Shown one piece after another: positions 48,901-53,529 of a stretch of DNA of 64,000 bases (within the stretch, counting starts at the first letter, position 1; each line of letters opens with the position of its first letter). Source of the stretch: Hemicordylus capensis (taxonomy: Eukaryota > Chordata > Lepidosauria > Squamata > Cordylidae). The DNA lies in contig NC_069661.1 in assembly GCF_027244095.1 (NCBI RefSeq), positions 142,615,501-142,679,500 on the forward strand, in the 5' to 3' direction. The position numbers and the translations under genes are program-made. Below the pieces are notes generated by a model. That model made no database searches. It saw only the letters and a list, made by a program, of their open reading frames with translations, and was not told the DNA's origin.

Positions 48901-51900
48901 ATCCTGGACTGCCCCCACCCTGACCCCTGTATGTTTAGCTGAAGATGAAAACAGCCTCAACATTCAACTAGAGTTCCCAATTTCACATACAGGTTCTATG
49001 CGTGTAGAGCATTCTCACCTTCGGTCAGATGCACAGAGGCTGGAGGTGGGACCAGTTCATCATGATTCTCCAACTCCTCCACCTCTTATATCCATTCAGT
49101 CAACACATGGACAAAAAGGTGAGAACAGCTCTAAAGTTGAATCTCCAAGCATTATATCTGTAGAGGAGCTATGTCTCCAAGCACAACTAGCTCCTCTCCA
49201 AAATTTCCCAGCCAAAGTATCTGATTATATGCAAAATTATATGCAAAGCTGGAATAGGAAACAAATTATATGCAAAGCTAGAATAGGAAGGAGACTGTGG
49301 AATGCTTCTCTTTGGAGGTTTCCAAGAAAAAGATGGGCAAGCTTTTGTCAGGGGGCTCTGGTATCCTGTTTTAAGGAAGTAGCTACACTAGATAATCCTG
49401 TGAATCCTTTTGAACGTTCATTCTGCTAGATATGCATATGACAAAATACTCATTTGCTAAAATTAAATAATTATTTTAGAAACCTTGTAGATCTTGACCG
49501 GTCTTCTCCTTTGCCTCATCAATAGCTGGATGATGGGGCTTCTTTTGAACAGTTTCCTCCTCCTCCGACAGGTCACCTATATCTCCAAACAATTCAGCCA
49601 TATTTTCTTTGTGGTCATTATCCTCTCCCTCATCAGCCTCCACCTCTTCTGTGTAGGATGTATCAGCTTCTGCATCAAAGAGTTCATCGTACTCATCTGG
49701 CTCTCCAGTTGCATCACCACCATTCTCTTTAGAATCTTCTGGGGGAGGTGCCTCATTCTCTTCCAATAGGGAAGTTAAGAGGTCTAAGTTATCATTTCCT
49801 GGAACAAGATGAATTCAAAGAGTCAAGCTTACTGTTACTCAGATGGAAATCAAAACAAAATAAAATGCAAGCACAATGAGAGCCAGCGTGGTGTAGTGGT
49901 TAGAGTGCTGGACTAGGACCGGGGAGACCTGAGTTCAAATCCCCATTCAGCCATGAAACTAGCTGGGTGACTCTGGGACAGTCACTTCTCTCTCAGCCTA
50001 ACCTACTTCACAGGGTTGTTGTGAAAGAGAAACTCAAGTATGTAGTACACCGCTCTGGGCTCCTTGGAGGAAGAGCGGGATATAAATGTTATTAATAAAT
50101 AATAATAATGATGATGATGATGATGCAAGGTATACTTAAGACTAGGTTTTTTCCAAGTTCTTCAATGTTAGACATTAGGGGATTGTCTTAAATCCAGGAT
50201 CCTCTTCCTTCTGAGTAAATAGTATAACCTATATTTAACTCATATTTTTAAGGGGTTTGTCTCAAATTCAGGGTCGTCTTCTATTCGGGAAAATAGGGGT
50301 ATTAAAGCCCTATTTAGATTTGCTCTCATCATTTGCTCTGCAAGCATGTCTTCTGCCCCCAGGGCAGGAAAAAGAAATGAAGTAGGGGCTGAGAGAGATT
50401 CCTATGTAAGTACAAGCCCATCACAATAGTTTTGCCATTTATCTGACCACAGACAGCAGCACGGGGCTGTCTCAGGACCTCTCCCGCTAACTGTCTCAGT
50501 ACAATATTCAGAAGGTGCAGCGAGATTTTCAAACCTGAGAGAAGCCAATACAATCAGGGTTATAGCACTGGTGTTCTCCATCGCTCTTTCGTTACTTATA
50601 TTTTAGTGAGTTTAAGAGAAAAAAGCTTGTGCTTTTATGATATTTGTGCTTTTCTAATAAAGTCTATAAAAAACAAACCTAACCATTATCCCCAACATTC
50701 ACACCCCTTTGTTACCCAACTAACCTTCACTCATTCCACTTCCCAATCAGAAGTGGGAAGCAAAGAATGATGAGACAGGAAAGAGAGAAAAGGAGAATTT
50801 GCAAGCAACGTAACTGGTTTATTCAGAACAAGGAAGATCAATTGTTCAGCTCTACTGACTGAGCTCTGTAGCTTTGGATCAGGGAAACTCTATGAGACAC
50901 ATCAGAGGGATAAGCCCAGACGTTACAGAGGGTAGTTTGGCATGCTTAGGCCGGTTTTGCCCATAATAGAGGTGAGAGAGACACCAAGTGGAGTAATGCC
51001 TGTACTGCAGAGCACCCTAGAGCCAGTAGTTATAACCTCAAAAAGCAGGCGTCAAATATGATGAAACCATTCAAGCCAACTGCAAAATGGGATGCAACTG
51101 AAATACAGTACAGATATGGTAGTGCCGGTGAAATGCAAGAGTTATTTTTTTCTTGATATTAACAGAGCAGAGGCCCTTGCTTTGCGCATGCTTCCAGCTA
51201 AAAATGAAAGCCTTCAGCTCCTGGGGCAGTTAAAGCAGTGGATATTGTTGTTCATTTATTCAGAAAGTGGTCACACAGCACACTAAGAAAGTTATGCTAT
51301 TTTTTTCCTGACATTACCCAGTTATTGGATTATTGGGATTGAGGAAACCAGTGTAATTGTAGAACATTCTGGATCACACATCCCACACAGCACCAACACC
51401 CATAACAGGGAGCTTACAATTCTCAGATAACTGAATATACAACCCACAGGGCTGTTGAACCAGGTAACTGTCCAGTCATGGCCATGATATGAATGGTGGT
51501 GGGCACGGTTGCCTCTAATTTTTTTTCATGTGTGCATGGAATGAGTTTTGTTCCTGGCAGTCATATCAAGGCAGTGTGTGTGCACGTGCATTCAGAGTGG
51601 GGCCCTCCTGATTCAACCTGAGTGGGATCTAAAACAAACCGAGCAGACATGAGAAAACTTGTGAGTGTGCAAACAGCGCACGCCTGAGAGGAAACACTGG
51701 CTAGTTCTACATAAGGACTGTAGGCTTTTGGGAAGGAGCTACAAAAGTCAGTTGAAGAACAGAAGTATAGGCCATGGGGTACACACTGCCACCACGTGTA
51801 CTACTGGAAATTTGCCCTGTGGACTATTATATAGTATGTAGCTAGCAGATCATTATATATTAGTTGTCTCATGTTGTTTTTTACAGCTGCAAACTAAAGA

Positions 51901-53529
51901 AACACACCAACATTGTGCTCTCCCATGAAGCATATCCTTTAACATGAAACCTACTGATTTGGGATCAGTGCAGTGTCAAGAGGAGGAATTGTTGTGAATC
52001 AGCCTGGCTGTAGAGGAAATCCATTGCTGTAGTTTGTCTATATACTGCTTGAATTGAGTGTATATATATCACCACTAAAGCAAATTGTACTAATTTACTA
52101 TAATGTAGAGCATGCATGGGTGGAAAAGAATGAATGGGCATTCATGCCAGAAGAAGGCCGAAGATGGAGGCCAGAAAGTCCAGAGTGACCAGGAGAGATG
52201 TCAAGCCTGCACATACAGAATAACCTGAAGATAGAAGCCCAGAGGAGAAGAAGTTCAGCTTGCCACCAAAGTGCTGAGTTGAGAGGCAGTTCCCCAATAA
52301 GCAAGATAGTTGGCTGAACATCACATTCCTAAGAAGACAGAATCCTCTGAGGGAGGGAGTTGGTTCCCAGAGAATGAGTCTGTGAAACCAGTAGCTGCCG
52401 GAGAAAGCCATAAAATGGAATATCAACACAAAAGACCCGAGGCGATGACCAGATAGAGAACAGTATATAAAGGGCTACTTTGTAAATGGCTTCTTCGGGA
52501 GACAACTAATACTTTAAAGCAGAGTGTGCATACTCCAGAACTCCGGGCCTTTCCACTCTTCACATTACCTTCGGGGTTGCCTCCCTCTCAAAATATATGT
52601 ACTGCGAGTATGAATAGGGAAAATTAGTAACTCTAGTCTATGGCAATGAAGGCCTTGGAAAGGATATTTAGATGCCATGACGTGTCTGTACCTACAAAGA
52701 TTAGAATTGTTTGGACAATGGTTTTTCCCATAATAGTGACACTGAATGGATGAAAAAGCTAGACTTTGAAGAAGCAAGATAGAAAAAGTATTGACGCTTT
52801 TGAACTTTGTGATGGAGAAGACTTTTCAGGATACCATGGACAGCCAAGAAAATAAACAAATGGATCATAGAACAAATTAATCCAGAATTCTCACTCGAGG
52901 CACAAATGACCAGGCTCAAACTATTATACTTCAGATACATTATGCAAAGATCTAGCTCCCCTGAGGAGTCCATAATGCTGGGAAAAGTTGAAGGAAAGAG
53001 AAGAAGAGGACGACCAGCAGCAAGGTGGATGGACTTGATTACGACAGCAATGAATGCACCACTGAGCGACCTTAAAAGGTCAAGTTGAAGACAGATCATC
53101 TTGGAGAGACTCTATGTGGTCACTAAGAGTCAACCCTGACTTGATGGCACTTAATCAATCAGTCAATCTATCTTGCAAAACTTTAATAAATTATATTCTT
53201 TGAGTCTCTACTTGTAATTCAATGGGAACTCTGTGGCAACAAAGCATGGTCATATATGCTTCCTTCCAACTCAAGGCAGCAATCCCTCTGGTGGGGCCTG
53301 GGCAAGGGCACAGCATTTTGCCTTAATATTTTATTTATTTATCATTATCATAACACCACATTTTTGTTATAACAACAAAAACAAAATGGCCTGAACGAAT
53401 GTTTTGGGACTACGTGATGTTGCAGAGCTACATGGACGGTAGAGCAATGGAAATCCCACACAAGAGCAGGATGTATGTGTCGTGGATAAATAAATTAAAC
53501 ACCAAAGTGATTCGTTACTCACCATCCAT
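9858..53529 (-). CDS. MCM10: MCM10 replication initiation factor, complete, 19 coding exons
   Basis: MCM10 binds the MCM2-7/CDC45/GINS helicase, single-stranded DNA and polymerase alpha in the nucleus at origin firing. I joined 19 exons by AG/GT sites and by similarity to remembered human MCM10; lengths total 2586 nt, giving 861 aa with every phase closing. Order of domains: acidic N-terminus (1-107), coiled coil (about 108-130), linker, OB-fold (about 240-375), CCCH zinc cluster (C388, C397, C400, H403), basic and alanine-rich linker, then a C-terminal zinc domain (C764, C769, C772, C783, C802, C804, C819, C822 are candidate ligands). The start ATG is followed after two codons by a donor, as in human, where the protein also begins MD. 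No break was seen. It is transcribed in the same direction as OPTN. Identification is certain; single splice sites are inferred. Confidence 0.97.
10168..10419 (-). mobile_element. Bov-B-tailed tRNA SINE (Sauria-type)
   Basis: Minus strand: head with GGTTCGAATCC-like B box (near 10375), body, then a tail ending GTCGACACTGACTCGACGGC-like DNA, which is the 3' end of Bov-B LINEs (compare 53100-53160). This is the design of Sauria/Squam SINEs mobilised by Bov-B. The copy is near full length. It sits in the intron between MCM10 exons 19 and 20. Confidence 0.8.
10765..10807 (-). CDS. MCM10: MCM10 exon 19, 43-bp microexon (aa 820-834)
   Basis: Too short for usual ORF calling. One base completes serine, then fourteen codons encode NCGLFKWERDSMLK, matching human NCGLYKWERDGMLK. 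C822 closes the zinc motif. Acceptor TTTTTCAG, donor GTAAGT, phase 0 out. Confidence 0.96.
10808..11773. repeat. MCM10 intron with repeat fragment and (CAC)n
   Basis: A (CAC)n run is at 11258-11281. From about 11328 to 11430 the text GATGGCACCTTAAAGACTAA and GCAGAAGCTTTCCTGGAGTA is a dispersed reptile repeat seen in other sauropsids (from memory), probably a non-autonomous DNA element; family not assigned. Confidence 0.45.
11774..11919 (-). CDS. MCM10: MCM10 exon 18, C-terminal zinc motifs (aa 772-820)
   Basis: Encodes CKYTYFKLLDSCVEQSHDYH, WHDGVKRFFKCPCGNRAIAL and DKLPKKHC, matching human YTHFKLLETC and YHWHDGVKRFFKCPCGNR. Contains C772, C783, C802, C804 and C819. Donor GTAAGA after AG of a serine codon; acceptor GAAG is short of pyrimidines next to the AG. 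Confidence 0.97.
11920..13908. other. MCM10 intron, mostly unassigned
   Basis: Contains an A-run near 11961-11976, a decayed CORE-SINE (separate entry) and unassigned sequence. Open frames around 12840-13150 have no recognisable motif and are probably chance. No exon is missing here: exon 17 joins exon 18 in phase 0. Confidence 0.5.
12292..12460 (+). mobile_element. decayed CORE-SINE
   Basis: GTGTGGCATAATGGATATAATGC and TCTTGGACTGAGAAGATCTG align with the head of the SINEs at 2824 and 49880, and CTCTCAGCCTAACTTACCTT with their core. Many substitutions make this the oldest of the three. Confidence 0.6.
13909..14022 (-). CDS. MCM10: MCM10 exon 17, C-terminal zinc domain start (aa 734-771)
   Basis: Encodes FEAELQESYFEPLVKKEQME then EKMRTIREVKCRVATCKT, aligned with human EMQERYFEPLVKKEQMEEKMRNIREVKCRVVTCKT. 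C764 and C769 are likely zinc ligands. Thirty-eight codons, phase 0 at both ends; acceptor TATAG, donor GTGAGT. Confidence 0.97.
14126..14919. mobile_element. hAT-like non-autonomous element carrying a nested SINE
   Basis: Begins CAGGGGTGTCAAACT and ends CCACCCCTG, inverted ends of hAT style; GCTGGATCCGG near the left end and AAATCCAGCCC near the right extend the symmetry. The middle, after 14469, is a 5S-headed SINE. No clear 8-bp target duplication was seen, so assignment is tentative. A (GAGT)n run is at 14822-14840. Confidence 0.5.
14469..14766 (+). mobile_element. 5S-rRNA-headed SINE, near full length
   Basis: CTTAGCTAAGCAGGGTCTGC, CCTGGTTGCATATGAATGGG and AGACT follow 5S rRNA (GAAGCTAAGCAGGGTCGGGCCTGGTTAGTACTTGGATGGGAGACC), which holds its internal pol III promoter. 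The body then runs through AGACAATACTGAGCTAGGTG to the repeat tail TTCCTATGTTCCTATG. Fits the class called 5S-Sauria. Inserted in the hAT-like element. Confidence 0.85.
15790..20004 (-). mobile_element. DIRS-like retroelement, copy 2 (fossil)
   Basis: Minus strand. Parts: gag start near 20.0 kb (MGPQDHQRRRAQMLAPFLYC), gag to about 18.5 kb, reverse transcriptase/RNase H about 17.2-18.0 kb (PRDFTKMLAPLVAYL; LIRTDISAKALCQGGTRSRS), tyrosine recombinase C-terminus about 16.03-16.2 kb (CKTAAWKSPSTFTRHYKLDT). Broken, with many breaks; old. It lies in the intron between MCM10 exons 16 and 17, in the sense direction. End points are approximate and terminal repeats were not resolved. Confidence 0.8.
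18083..18139 (+). mobile_element. L2-type SINE/LINE tail inserted in DIRS copy 2
   Basis: CTAGAGCCTTCTGGAGTCAG, GCAGTATATAAATC and AAATA units are the common L2-type 3' tail, interrupting the DIRS text. Confidence 0.55.
20616..20734 (-). CDS. MCM10: MCM10 exon 16 (aa 694-733)
   Basis: Encodes VGAAEPTQKKRCQQLAYLES and EEFQEILNARSKHTGVLKE, matching human EPARKKRREQLAYLESEEFQKILKAKSKHTGILKE. Start of the C-terminal domain. Acceptor CTGTAG, donor GTAAGC, ends in phase 0. Confidence 0.97.
20735..21785. other. MCM10 intron, nothing recognised
   Basis: No exon, SINE or LINE motif seen in this part. Confidence 0.4.
21786..21988 (+). mobile_element. tRNA-headed SINE sharing the body of the 5S-headed SINEs
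   Basis: The head is tRNA-like: A box TGTAGCACATC at 21811-21821, B box GGTTCAATCC at 21845-21854. From CCTCCAAGGAGGGCTGGG on, the body (ACTCCTGCCTGAGACCTTG, GACAATACTGAGCTAGATGG, tail CCTATGTTCCTAT) is the same as in the 5S-headed SINEs at 14469 and 62442. A head swap on a common body. Confidence 0.8.
22364..22502 (-). CDS. MCM10: MCM10 exon 15, basic motif (aa 648-694)
   Basis: Encodes MAAVNKLRSKGCILSKIDPN, then NIKRKRSDLDVLEIAERVEK, matching human LAAITKLRAKG and VKERVEKN. KRKR is a possible nuclear localisation patch (human KKKQK). The first codon is ATG but it is internal: exon 14 joins it in phase 0. Acceptor TTTTTAG, donor GTAAGG. Confidence 0.96.
22503..23076. other. MCM10 intron, nothing recognised
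   Basis: No motif supported beyond intron sequence next to exon 15. Confidence 0.4.
23077..23262 (-). mobile_element. CR1-clade LINE 3' end
   Basis: Matches the longer copy at 41377 (CCCATCTAGTCCAGCGTCCT, CAGTGGCCCACCAGGTGC). Read on the minus strand it ends in TTCTGTTCTTATG repeats, the 8-bp-repeat terminus typical of CR1. Confidence 0.75.
23542..23612 (+). mobile_element. Sauria-type SINE head, split from its body
   Basis: GCAGGGAAATGACTTGACTA (A box region) and GGTTGCTGGTTCAAATCCCC (B box) match the head of the SINE at 10168-10419. It stops after GCTGGTAT, where an L2 LINE begins; the body resumes at about 24157. Confidence 0.8.
23613..24156 (-). mobile_element. L2-clade LINE 3' fragment inserted in the SINE
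   Basis: Minus strand matches the 31-kb L2: ATACCGCC tail at the left, AACCTGAGAAACCAGG, AATACTTCCGTCTTGTTTGA, and GCGGTTTAATGTGGATATTA at the right. 5' truncated, with a (GT)n run at 23996-24020. Confidence 0.8.
24157..24326 (+). mobile_element. Sauria-type SINE body and Bov-B tail, second half
   Basis: GGCAGCAGCAATATAGGAAG to CCTCCTGTATTCTACCAAAG and CACCGACTTGACAGTACAG continue the SINE whose head lies at 23542-23612. Its end is about 30 bp from the donor of MCM10 exon 14. Confidence 0.8.
24357..24585 (-). CDS. MCM10: MCM10 exon 14, proline-rich linker (aa 571-647)
   Basis: Encodes FLQDTSNANTPALPSS through ISEGDDVLFFDDLPPPGPKL to LAEAKK, aligned with human VLEGDDVLFYDESPPPRPKLSALAEAKK. 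The N-terminal half is poorly conserved. Donor GTAACA. A Bov-B-tailed SINE ends only about 30 bp past this donor in the following intron. Confidence 0.96.
25421..25636. repeat. direct duplication of a 77-bp block, offset about 140 bp
   Basis: The block at 25421-25496 recurs at 25560-25636 with shared CCATGGCCACTCA and CCCCTCAGGCCGCT and the ending GGCTTGGG; the offset is 139-140 bp. The family is unknown. Confidence 0.6.
25905..25961. repeat. inverted repeat, 23-bp arms, 11-nt AT loop
   Basis: The left arm at 25905-25927 and the right arm at 25939-25961 are complementary at 21 of 23 positions (GCCATGGGTA and CCTTAGAGAAT cores). The loop is CTATATATTTA. Looks like two transposon ends head to head, or a very small MITE. 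Confidence 0.75.
25970..26166 (+). mobile_element. 5S-headed SINE, 3' truncated
   Basis: GGTCTTGTGGTAGCAAGCAT, GCTAAGCAGGGTCTGCCCTG and GGGATGAAGCCGCTCTGGG match the SINE at 14469; it stops after GGGCTGAGAGAGAT, missing the tail. Confidence 0.8.
27360..27477 (-). CDS. MCM10: MCM10 exon 13 (aa 532-571)
   Basis: Encodes SISASALLKQQKQQMLETRK and RRSEELQR, matching human SISASALLKQQKQRMLEMRRRKSEEIQKR. The helical basic stretch is typical of the MCM10 linker. Acceptor CTCAG, donor GTAATA after AG of a serine codon (human has arginine there). Confidence 0.96.
27561..27671 (-). CDS. MCM10: MCM10 exon 12 (aa 495-532)
   Basis: Encodes VPKQPLPCSEEFKGLLAMPS then FGARNLNKHLAKASAT, aligned with human SLSCSEEFKELMDLPTCGARNLKQHLAKATAS. 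Starts with two bases completing aspartate and ends with one base. Acceptor ATTTCAG, donor GTATGT. Only 83 bp of intron separate it from exon 13. Confidence 0.96.
27672..29037. other. MCM10 intron, mostly unassigned
   Basis: Apart from the SINE at 27915-28098, about 28240-28420 is dense in AACCATGG/TTAACCAT-type words on both strands and may be an old DNA element. No exon is missing between exons 11 and 12. Confidence 0.4.
27915..28098 (+). mobile_element. 5S-headed SINE with internal deletion
   Basis: The head GGTCTTGTGGTAGCAAGCAT passes straight into AGCAGAAGGTTTCAAGTTCC, so the 5S-like part (about 120 bp in other copies) is missing. Body and tail are full (GACAATACTGGGCTAGATAG). Confidence 0.75.
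29038..29138 (-). CDS. MCM10: MCM10 exon 11, alanine run and linker (aa 461-495)
   Basis: The junction with exon 10 gives six alanines before PKKKIQTTLSNLVV, where human has IAAAVA before PKKK. Encodes RGVDAVLQETKQKLG, matching human KGTNLIIQETRQKLG. Acceptor CTGCAG lies inside GCA repeats, so it was chosen by frame and length. Donor GTAACT. Confidence 0.94.
29962..30161 (-). CDS. MCM10: MCM10 exon 10, zinc finger end (aa 395-461)
   Basis: Begins NECQYCQYHVQ, giving zinc ligands C397, C400 and H403. It continues with KRADLQSTFSG and LKERLCQDGFYYGGVSS, which match human almost residue for residue. Acceptor CTTCAG, donor GTAAGA after two bases of an alanine codon. Confidence 0.97.
30162..31035. 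other. MCM10 intron, nothing recognised
   Basis: Unassigned; open frames at 30250-30850 overlap in several frames and show no known motif. Confidence 0.4.
31036..31152 (-). CDS. MCM10: MCM10 exon 9, OB-fold end and zinc finger start (aa 356-394)
   Basis: Encodes VCVSVDHPQKILILGEAMDL followed by GTCKARKKNGEHCTQLVNL, matching human DHPQKVLIMGEALDLGTCK and onward. C388 is the first ligand of the CCCH zinc cluster. Thirty-nine codons, phase 0 both ends; acceptor CTTTAG, donor GTGAAT. The 5' end is a GT-repeat-like stretch, so the exact acceptor was fixed by frame. Confidence 0.96.
31265..33715 (-). mobile_element. L2-clade LINE, 5'-truncated, 2.4 kb
   Basis: The minus strand encodes, in order, the region after the endonuclease, reverse transcriptase (LLVLLDLSAAFDTIDHSILL; GVPQGSILFPMLFNIYMKPL; QYADDTQIYFS with both catalytic aspartates) and the C-terminal part (PRLWNALPAEIRSSPSLAIF). 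Reading passes through at least four frame changes, so it is dead. The 3' tail is ATACCGCCCTTCC-type plus AAATA units. A 42-bp direct duplication is at 33279-33362. Between MCM10 exons 8 and 9. Confidence 0.92.
33279..33362 (-). repeat. perfect 42-bp tandem duplication in the L2 ORF
   Basis: TTGCCTGAGCATAGATCTTT and onward is present twice with no difference seen, period 42 bp. On the coding strand it duplicates 14 codons, RLRHTAHVKIYAQA, in frame. Confidence 0.9.
34440..36800 (-). mobile_element. DIRS-like retroelement, copy 3 (fossil, rearranged)
   Basis: Minus strand. RNase H about 34.65-34.9 kb (NWLELKDISLALIAF; SQSLHQEA), reverse transcriptase region to about 35.8 kb, gag-like remnant to about 36.8 kb. 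An inverted duplication sits at 35647-35957. Broken, with many breaks, old; no tyrosine recombinase seen. Limits are approximate. In the MCM10 intron between exons 8 and 9, sense direction. Confidence 0.65.
35647..35957. repeat. long inverted duplication (about 145-bp arms) in DIRS copy 3
   Basis: The left arm at about 35647-35789 recurs as its reverse complement at about 35803-35957, sharing CAGTGAACAGAATAGAA, TATTGTGCCTAGATTTT and AATATTCCACC; about 13 nt lie between. By eye roughly 80-85% of positions match. Confidence 0.85.
36940..37262. repeat. three diverged tandem units of about 120-130 bp
   Basis: Landmarks recur three times: ACAAATTTGGTACAG / ACCAAATTTAGCACAG / ACCAAATCTGGTACAG at about 36942, 37059 and 37192. 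ACCCCAATTCAAGA recurs near 37000 and 37127, and GAACGTTTGAGG near 37151 and 37234. The third unit is shortened. Confidence 0.65.
37600..37767 (-). CDS. MCM10: MCM10 exon 8, OB-fold core (aa 300-355)
   Basis: Encodes 56 codons in phase 0 at both ends. It includes GKTFSIWRLIDLHDF, CVSLFLFGDVHK and LLNANPMKPKDGS, the most conserved MCM10 segment and the centre of the OB-fold. Acceptor CTTCCAG, donor GTAAGG. The intron downstream of it (31153-37599) is the longest repeat-filled one on this side, holding an L2 LINE and a DIRS fossil. Confidence 0.98.
37768..39677. other. MCM10 intron between exons 7 and 8
   Basis: Holds the L2 fragment at 38110-38845; the remaining about 1.1 kb is unassigned. Confidence 0.45.
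38110..38845 (+). mobile_element. L2-clade LINE 3' part, plus strand
   Basis: The plus strand runs through the C-terminal part of the L2 protein (CNALYVGLPLK-like, then LWNSLPSKARLGLSLCYFRC and FYLLRHF) to a CGAGCCACCCAGAGGACAAT 3' end. Distinct subfamily from the 31-kb copy; frames broken. Confidence 0.75.
39678..39843 (-). CDS. MCM10: MCM10 exon 7, OB-fold part 1 (aa 244-299)
   Basis: Encodes KPRVSSVEMERKMAGRK through DWVTFGIIIKKVTPQS, nearly identical to human (DWVTFGVILKKVTPQS). These are the first strands of the DNA- and polymerase-alpha-binding OB-fold. Acceptor TTGTAG, donor GTAAAT after AATAAT. Confidence 0.97.
39844..40975. other. MCM10 intron, nothing recognised
   Basis: AT-rich, no exon or repeat motif supported. 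Confidence 0.4.
40976..41147 (-). CDS. MCM10: MCM10 exon 6, linker into OB-fold (aa 187-244)
   Basis: Encodes a serine- and proline-rich linker ending in ETFSGLRLR, matching human EAFSGLRLR at the entry to the internal OB-fold domain. Phases are 2 nt in and 2 nt out. Acceptor CTCTTAG; donor GTCAGC, somewhat weak at +3. Confidence 0.94.
41377..41810 (-). mobile_element. CR1-clade LINE 3' end with ORF2 C-terminus
   Basis: The minus strand has CAACCTATGGAATTCTCTGC (xxWNSLP-like C-terminal motif of CR1 ORF2), followed by GGATGGCTTTAAGAGGGG (FKRxLD-like) and a UTR ending TTTTCTTATG repeats. Same family as the fragment at 23077. Confidence 0.75.
42213..42344 (-). CDS. MCM10: MCM10 exon 5, linker (aa 143-187)
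   Basis: Codes for the low-complexity linker (ALLNERKPAKLQES), which aligns only in part with human (RIQESTCFSAELDVPALP corresponds to LQESPCFAAQLNSPALP). The acceptor is preceded by a run of 24 T residues on the coding strand (42355-42378), so its polypyrimidine tract is a homopolymer. The donor is GTATAG. Confidence 0.93.
42355..42378. repeat. A24 homopolymer beside the MCM10 exon 5 acceptor
   Basis: Twenty-four A on the plus strand, hence T24 in the MCM10 transcript, ending ten bases before the exon 5 acceptor AG. Confidence 0.95.
42575..42592. repeat. G18 homopolymer
   Basis: Run of eighteen G in the intron upstream of MCM10 exon 5, interrupted by nothing visible. Confidence 0.9.
43281..43506. 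mobile_element. 226-bp TA-flanked MITE, pogo/Tigger-like ends
   Basis: Ends CAGGAGAACCTTGTTAATC and GATAACGGGGTTCTCCTG are inverted copies with few differences, flanked by TA (43279-43280 and 43507-43508). The words ATCTGTGGTTTCAAGTATCC resemble Tigger-type termini. Non-coding. Confidence 0.75.
43696..43800 (-). CDS. MCM10: MCM10 exon 4, coiled coil (aa 108-143)
   Basis: Encodes DELRKLQEQMKVLQEQLKM and onward, a heptad-patterned helix matching human EELRNLQEQMKALQEQLKV. In MCM10 this coiled coil drives self-association. It starts and ends mid-codon (2 nt, 34 codons, 1 nt). Acceptor TTTTTAG, donor GTAATT. A DIRS-like fossil begins about 55 bp upstream in the preceding intron. Confidence 0.95.
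44647..44671. repeat. (GA)n microsatellite
   Basis: About twelve GA units inside DIRS copy 4. Confidence 0.9.
45826..46041. mobile_element. hAT-like short element within DIRS copy 4
   Basis: Starts CACTGTTCCCTCTAAGGC and carries GGCCCCACTCTGAATGCAC, CACACACTGCCTTGATA and AACAAAACTCATTCC; the reverse complement of this series is at 51509-51706. Ends like those of the 6374 MITE. No clean target duplication seen. Confidence 0.55.
47096..47671. other. MCM10 intron, nothing recognised
   Basis: No gene or repeat motif supported. Confidence 0.4.
47674..48663. mobile_element. 990-bp pogo/Tigger-like DNA transposon, non-autonomous
   Basis: Ends CAGGTGGCCCCTCATTATTT and AAATAATGAGGGCCACCTG are inverted repeats; TA flanks both (47672-47673, 48664-48665). 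Inside are degenerate tandem units GGAGCCATT...GGAGCTTCTTG (about 47925-48060) and an AT-only palindromic stretch (about 48110-48250). No transposase frame seen. Confidence 0.8.
48998..49429 (+). other. unrecognised 143-codon open frame, antisense to MCM10 intron
   Basis: An open frame from ATG to stop, ending 55 bp before exon 3. It contains a short direct repeat around TTATATGCAAA (49227-49280). No domain, signal or membrane segment recognised; serine-rich start. I think it is more likely remnant repeat or chance than a gene. Confidence 0.2.
49484..49798 (-). CDS. MCM10: MCM10 exon 3, acidic N-terminus (aa 3-108)
   Basis: Encodes the acidic region with the paired motifs YDELFDAE and MAELFGDI, which human MCM10 also has (DFDELFDADG, LATLFGD). 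Two KEN tripeptides are visible, at residues 26-28 and 66-68; the second aligns with human EKEN. The acceptor is TTCCAG. The donor, GTTTCT, is a poor match to consensus, but both frame (phase 1) and the alignment DLQ-DELR require it. Confidence 0.95.
49880..50124 (+). mobile_element. tRNA-headed CORE-SINE with trinucleotide tail
   Basis: Nearly the same text as the SINE at 2824 (head, core, GGGCTCCTTGGAGGAAGAGC tail), then AAT and GAT repeats. Younger than the copy at 12292. Confidence 0.85.
50125..51508. other. MCM10 intron; diverged MITE at its start
   Basis: 50130-50300 shares TTTTTTCCAAGTTCTTCAAT and TTTTAAGGGGTTTGTCTC with the MITE at 3441. The rest is unassigned. Confidence 0.4.
51509..51706. 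mobile_element. hAT-like short element
   Basis: Inverted relative of 45826-46041: GGAATGAGTTTTGTTCC, CAAGGCAGTGTGTGTGCACG, ATTCAGAGTGGGGCCC, ending GAGAGGAAACACTGG. No target duplication seen. Confidence 0.55.
52725..53165 (+). mobile_element. Bov-B (RTE clade) LINE 3' end
   Basis: The plus strand encodes QINPEFSLEAQMTRLKLLYF, then MLGKVEGKRRRGRPAARWMD and MNAPLSDLKR, the C-terminus of Bov-B ORF2, followed by the Bov-B 3' UTR (GGAGAGACTCTATGTGGTCA, GACTTGATGGCACTTAATC). 5' truncated. This is the LINE whose tail the Sauria-type SINEs carry. Next to MCM10 exon 2. Confidence 0.88.

Noticed and set aside
52440-52610. TATATAAAGGG promoter-like sequence, possible LTR or promoter
   Set aside because: It lies in an MCM10 intron, with no terminal repeats or neighbouring exon; too little to call.
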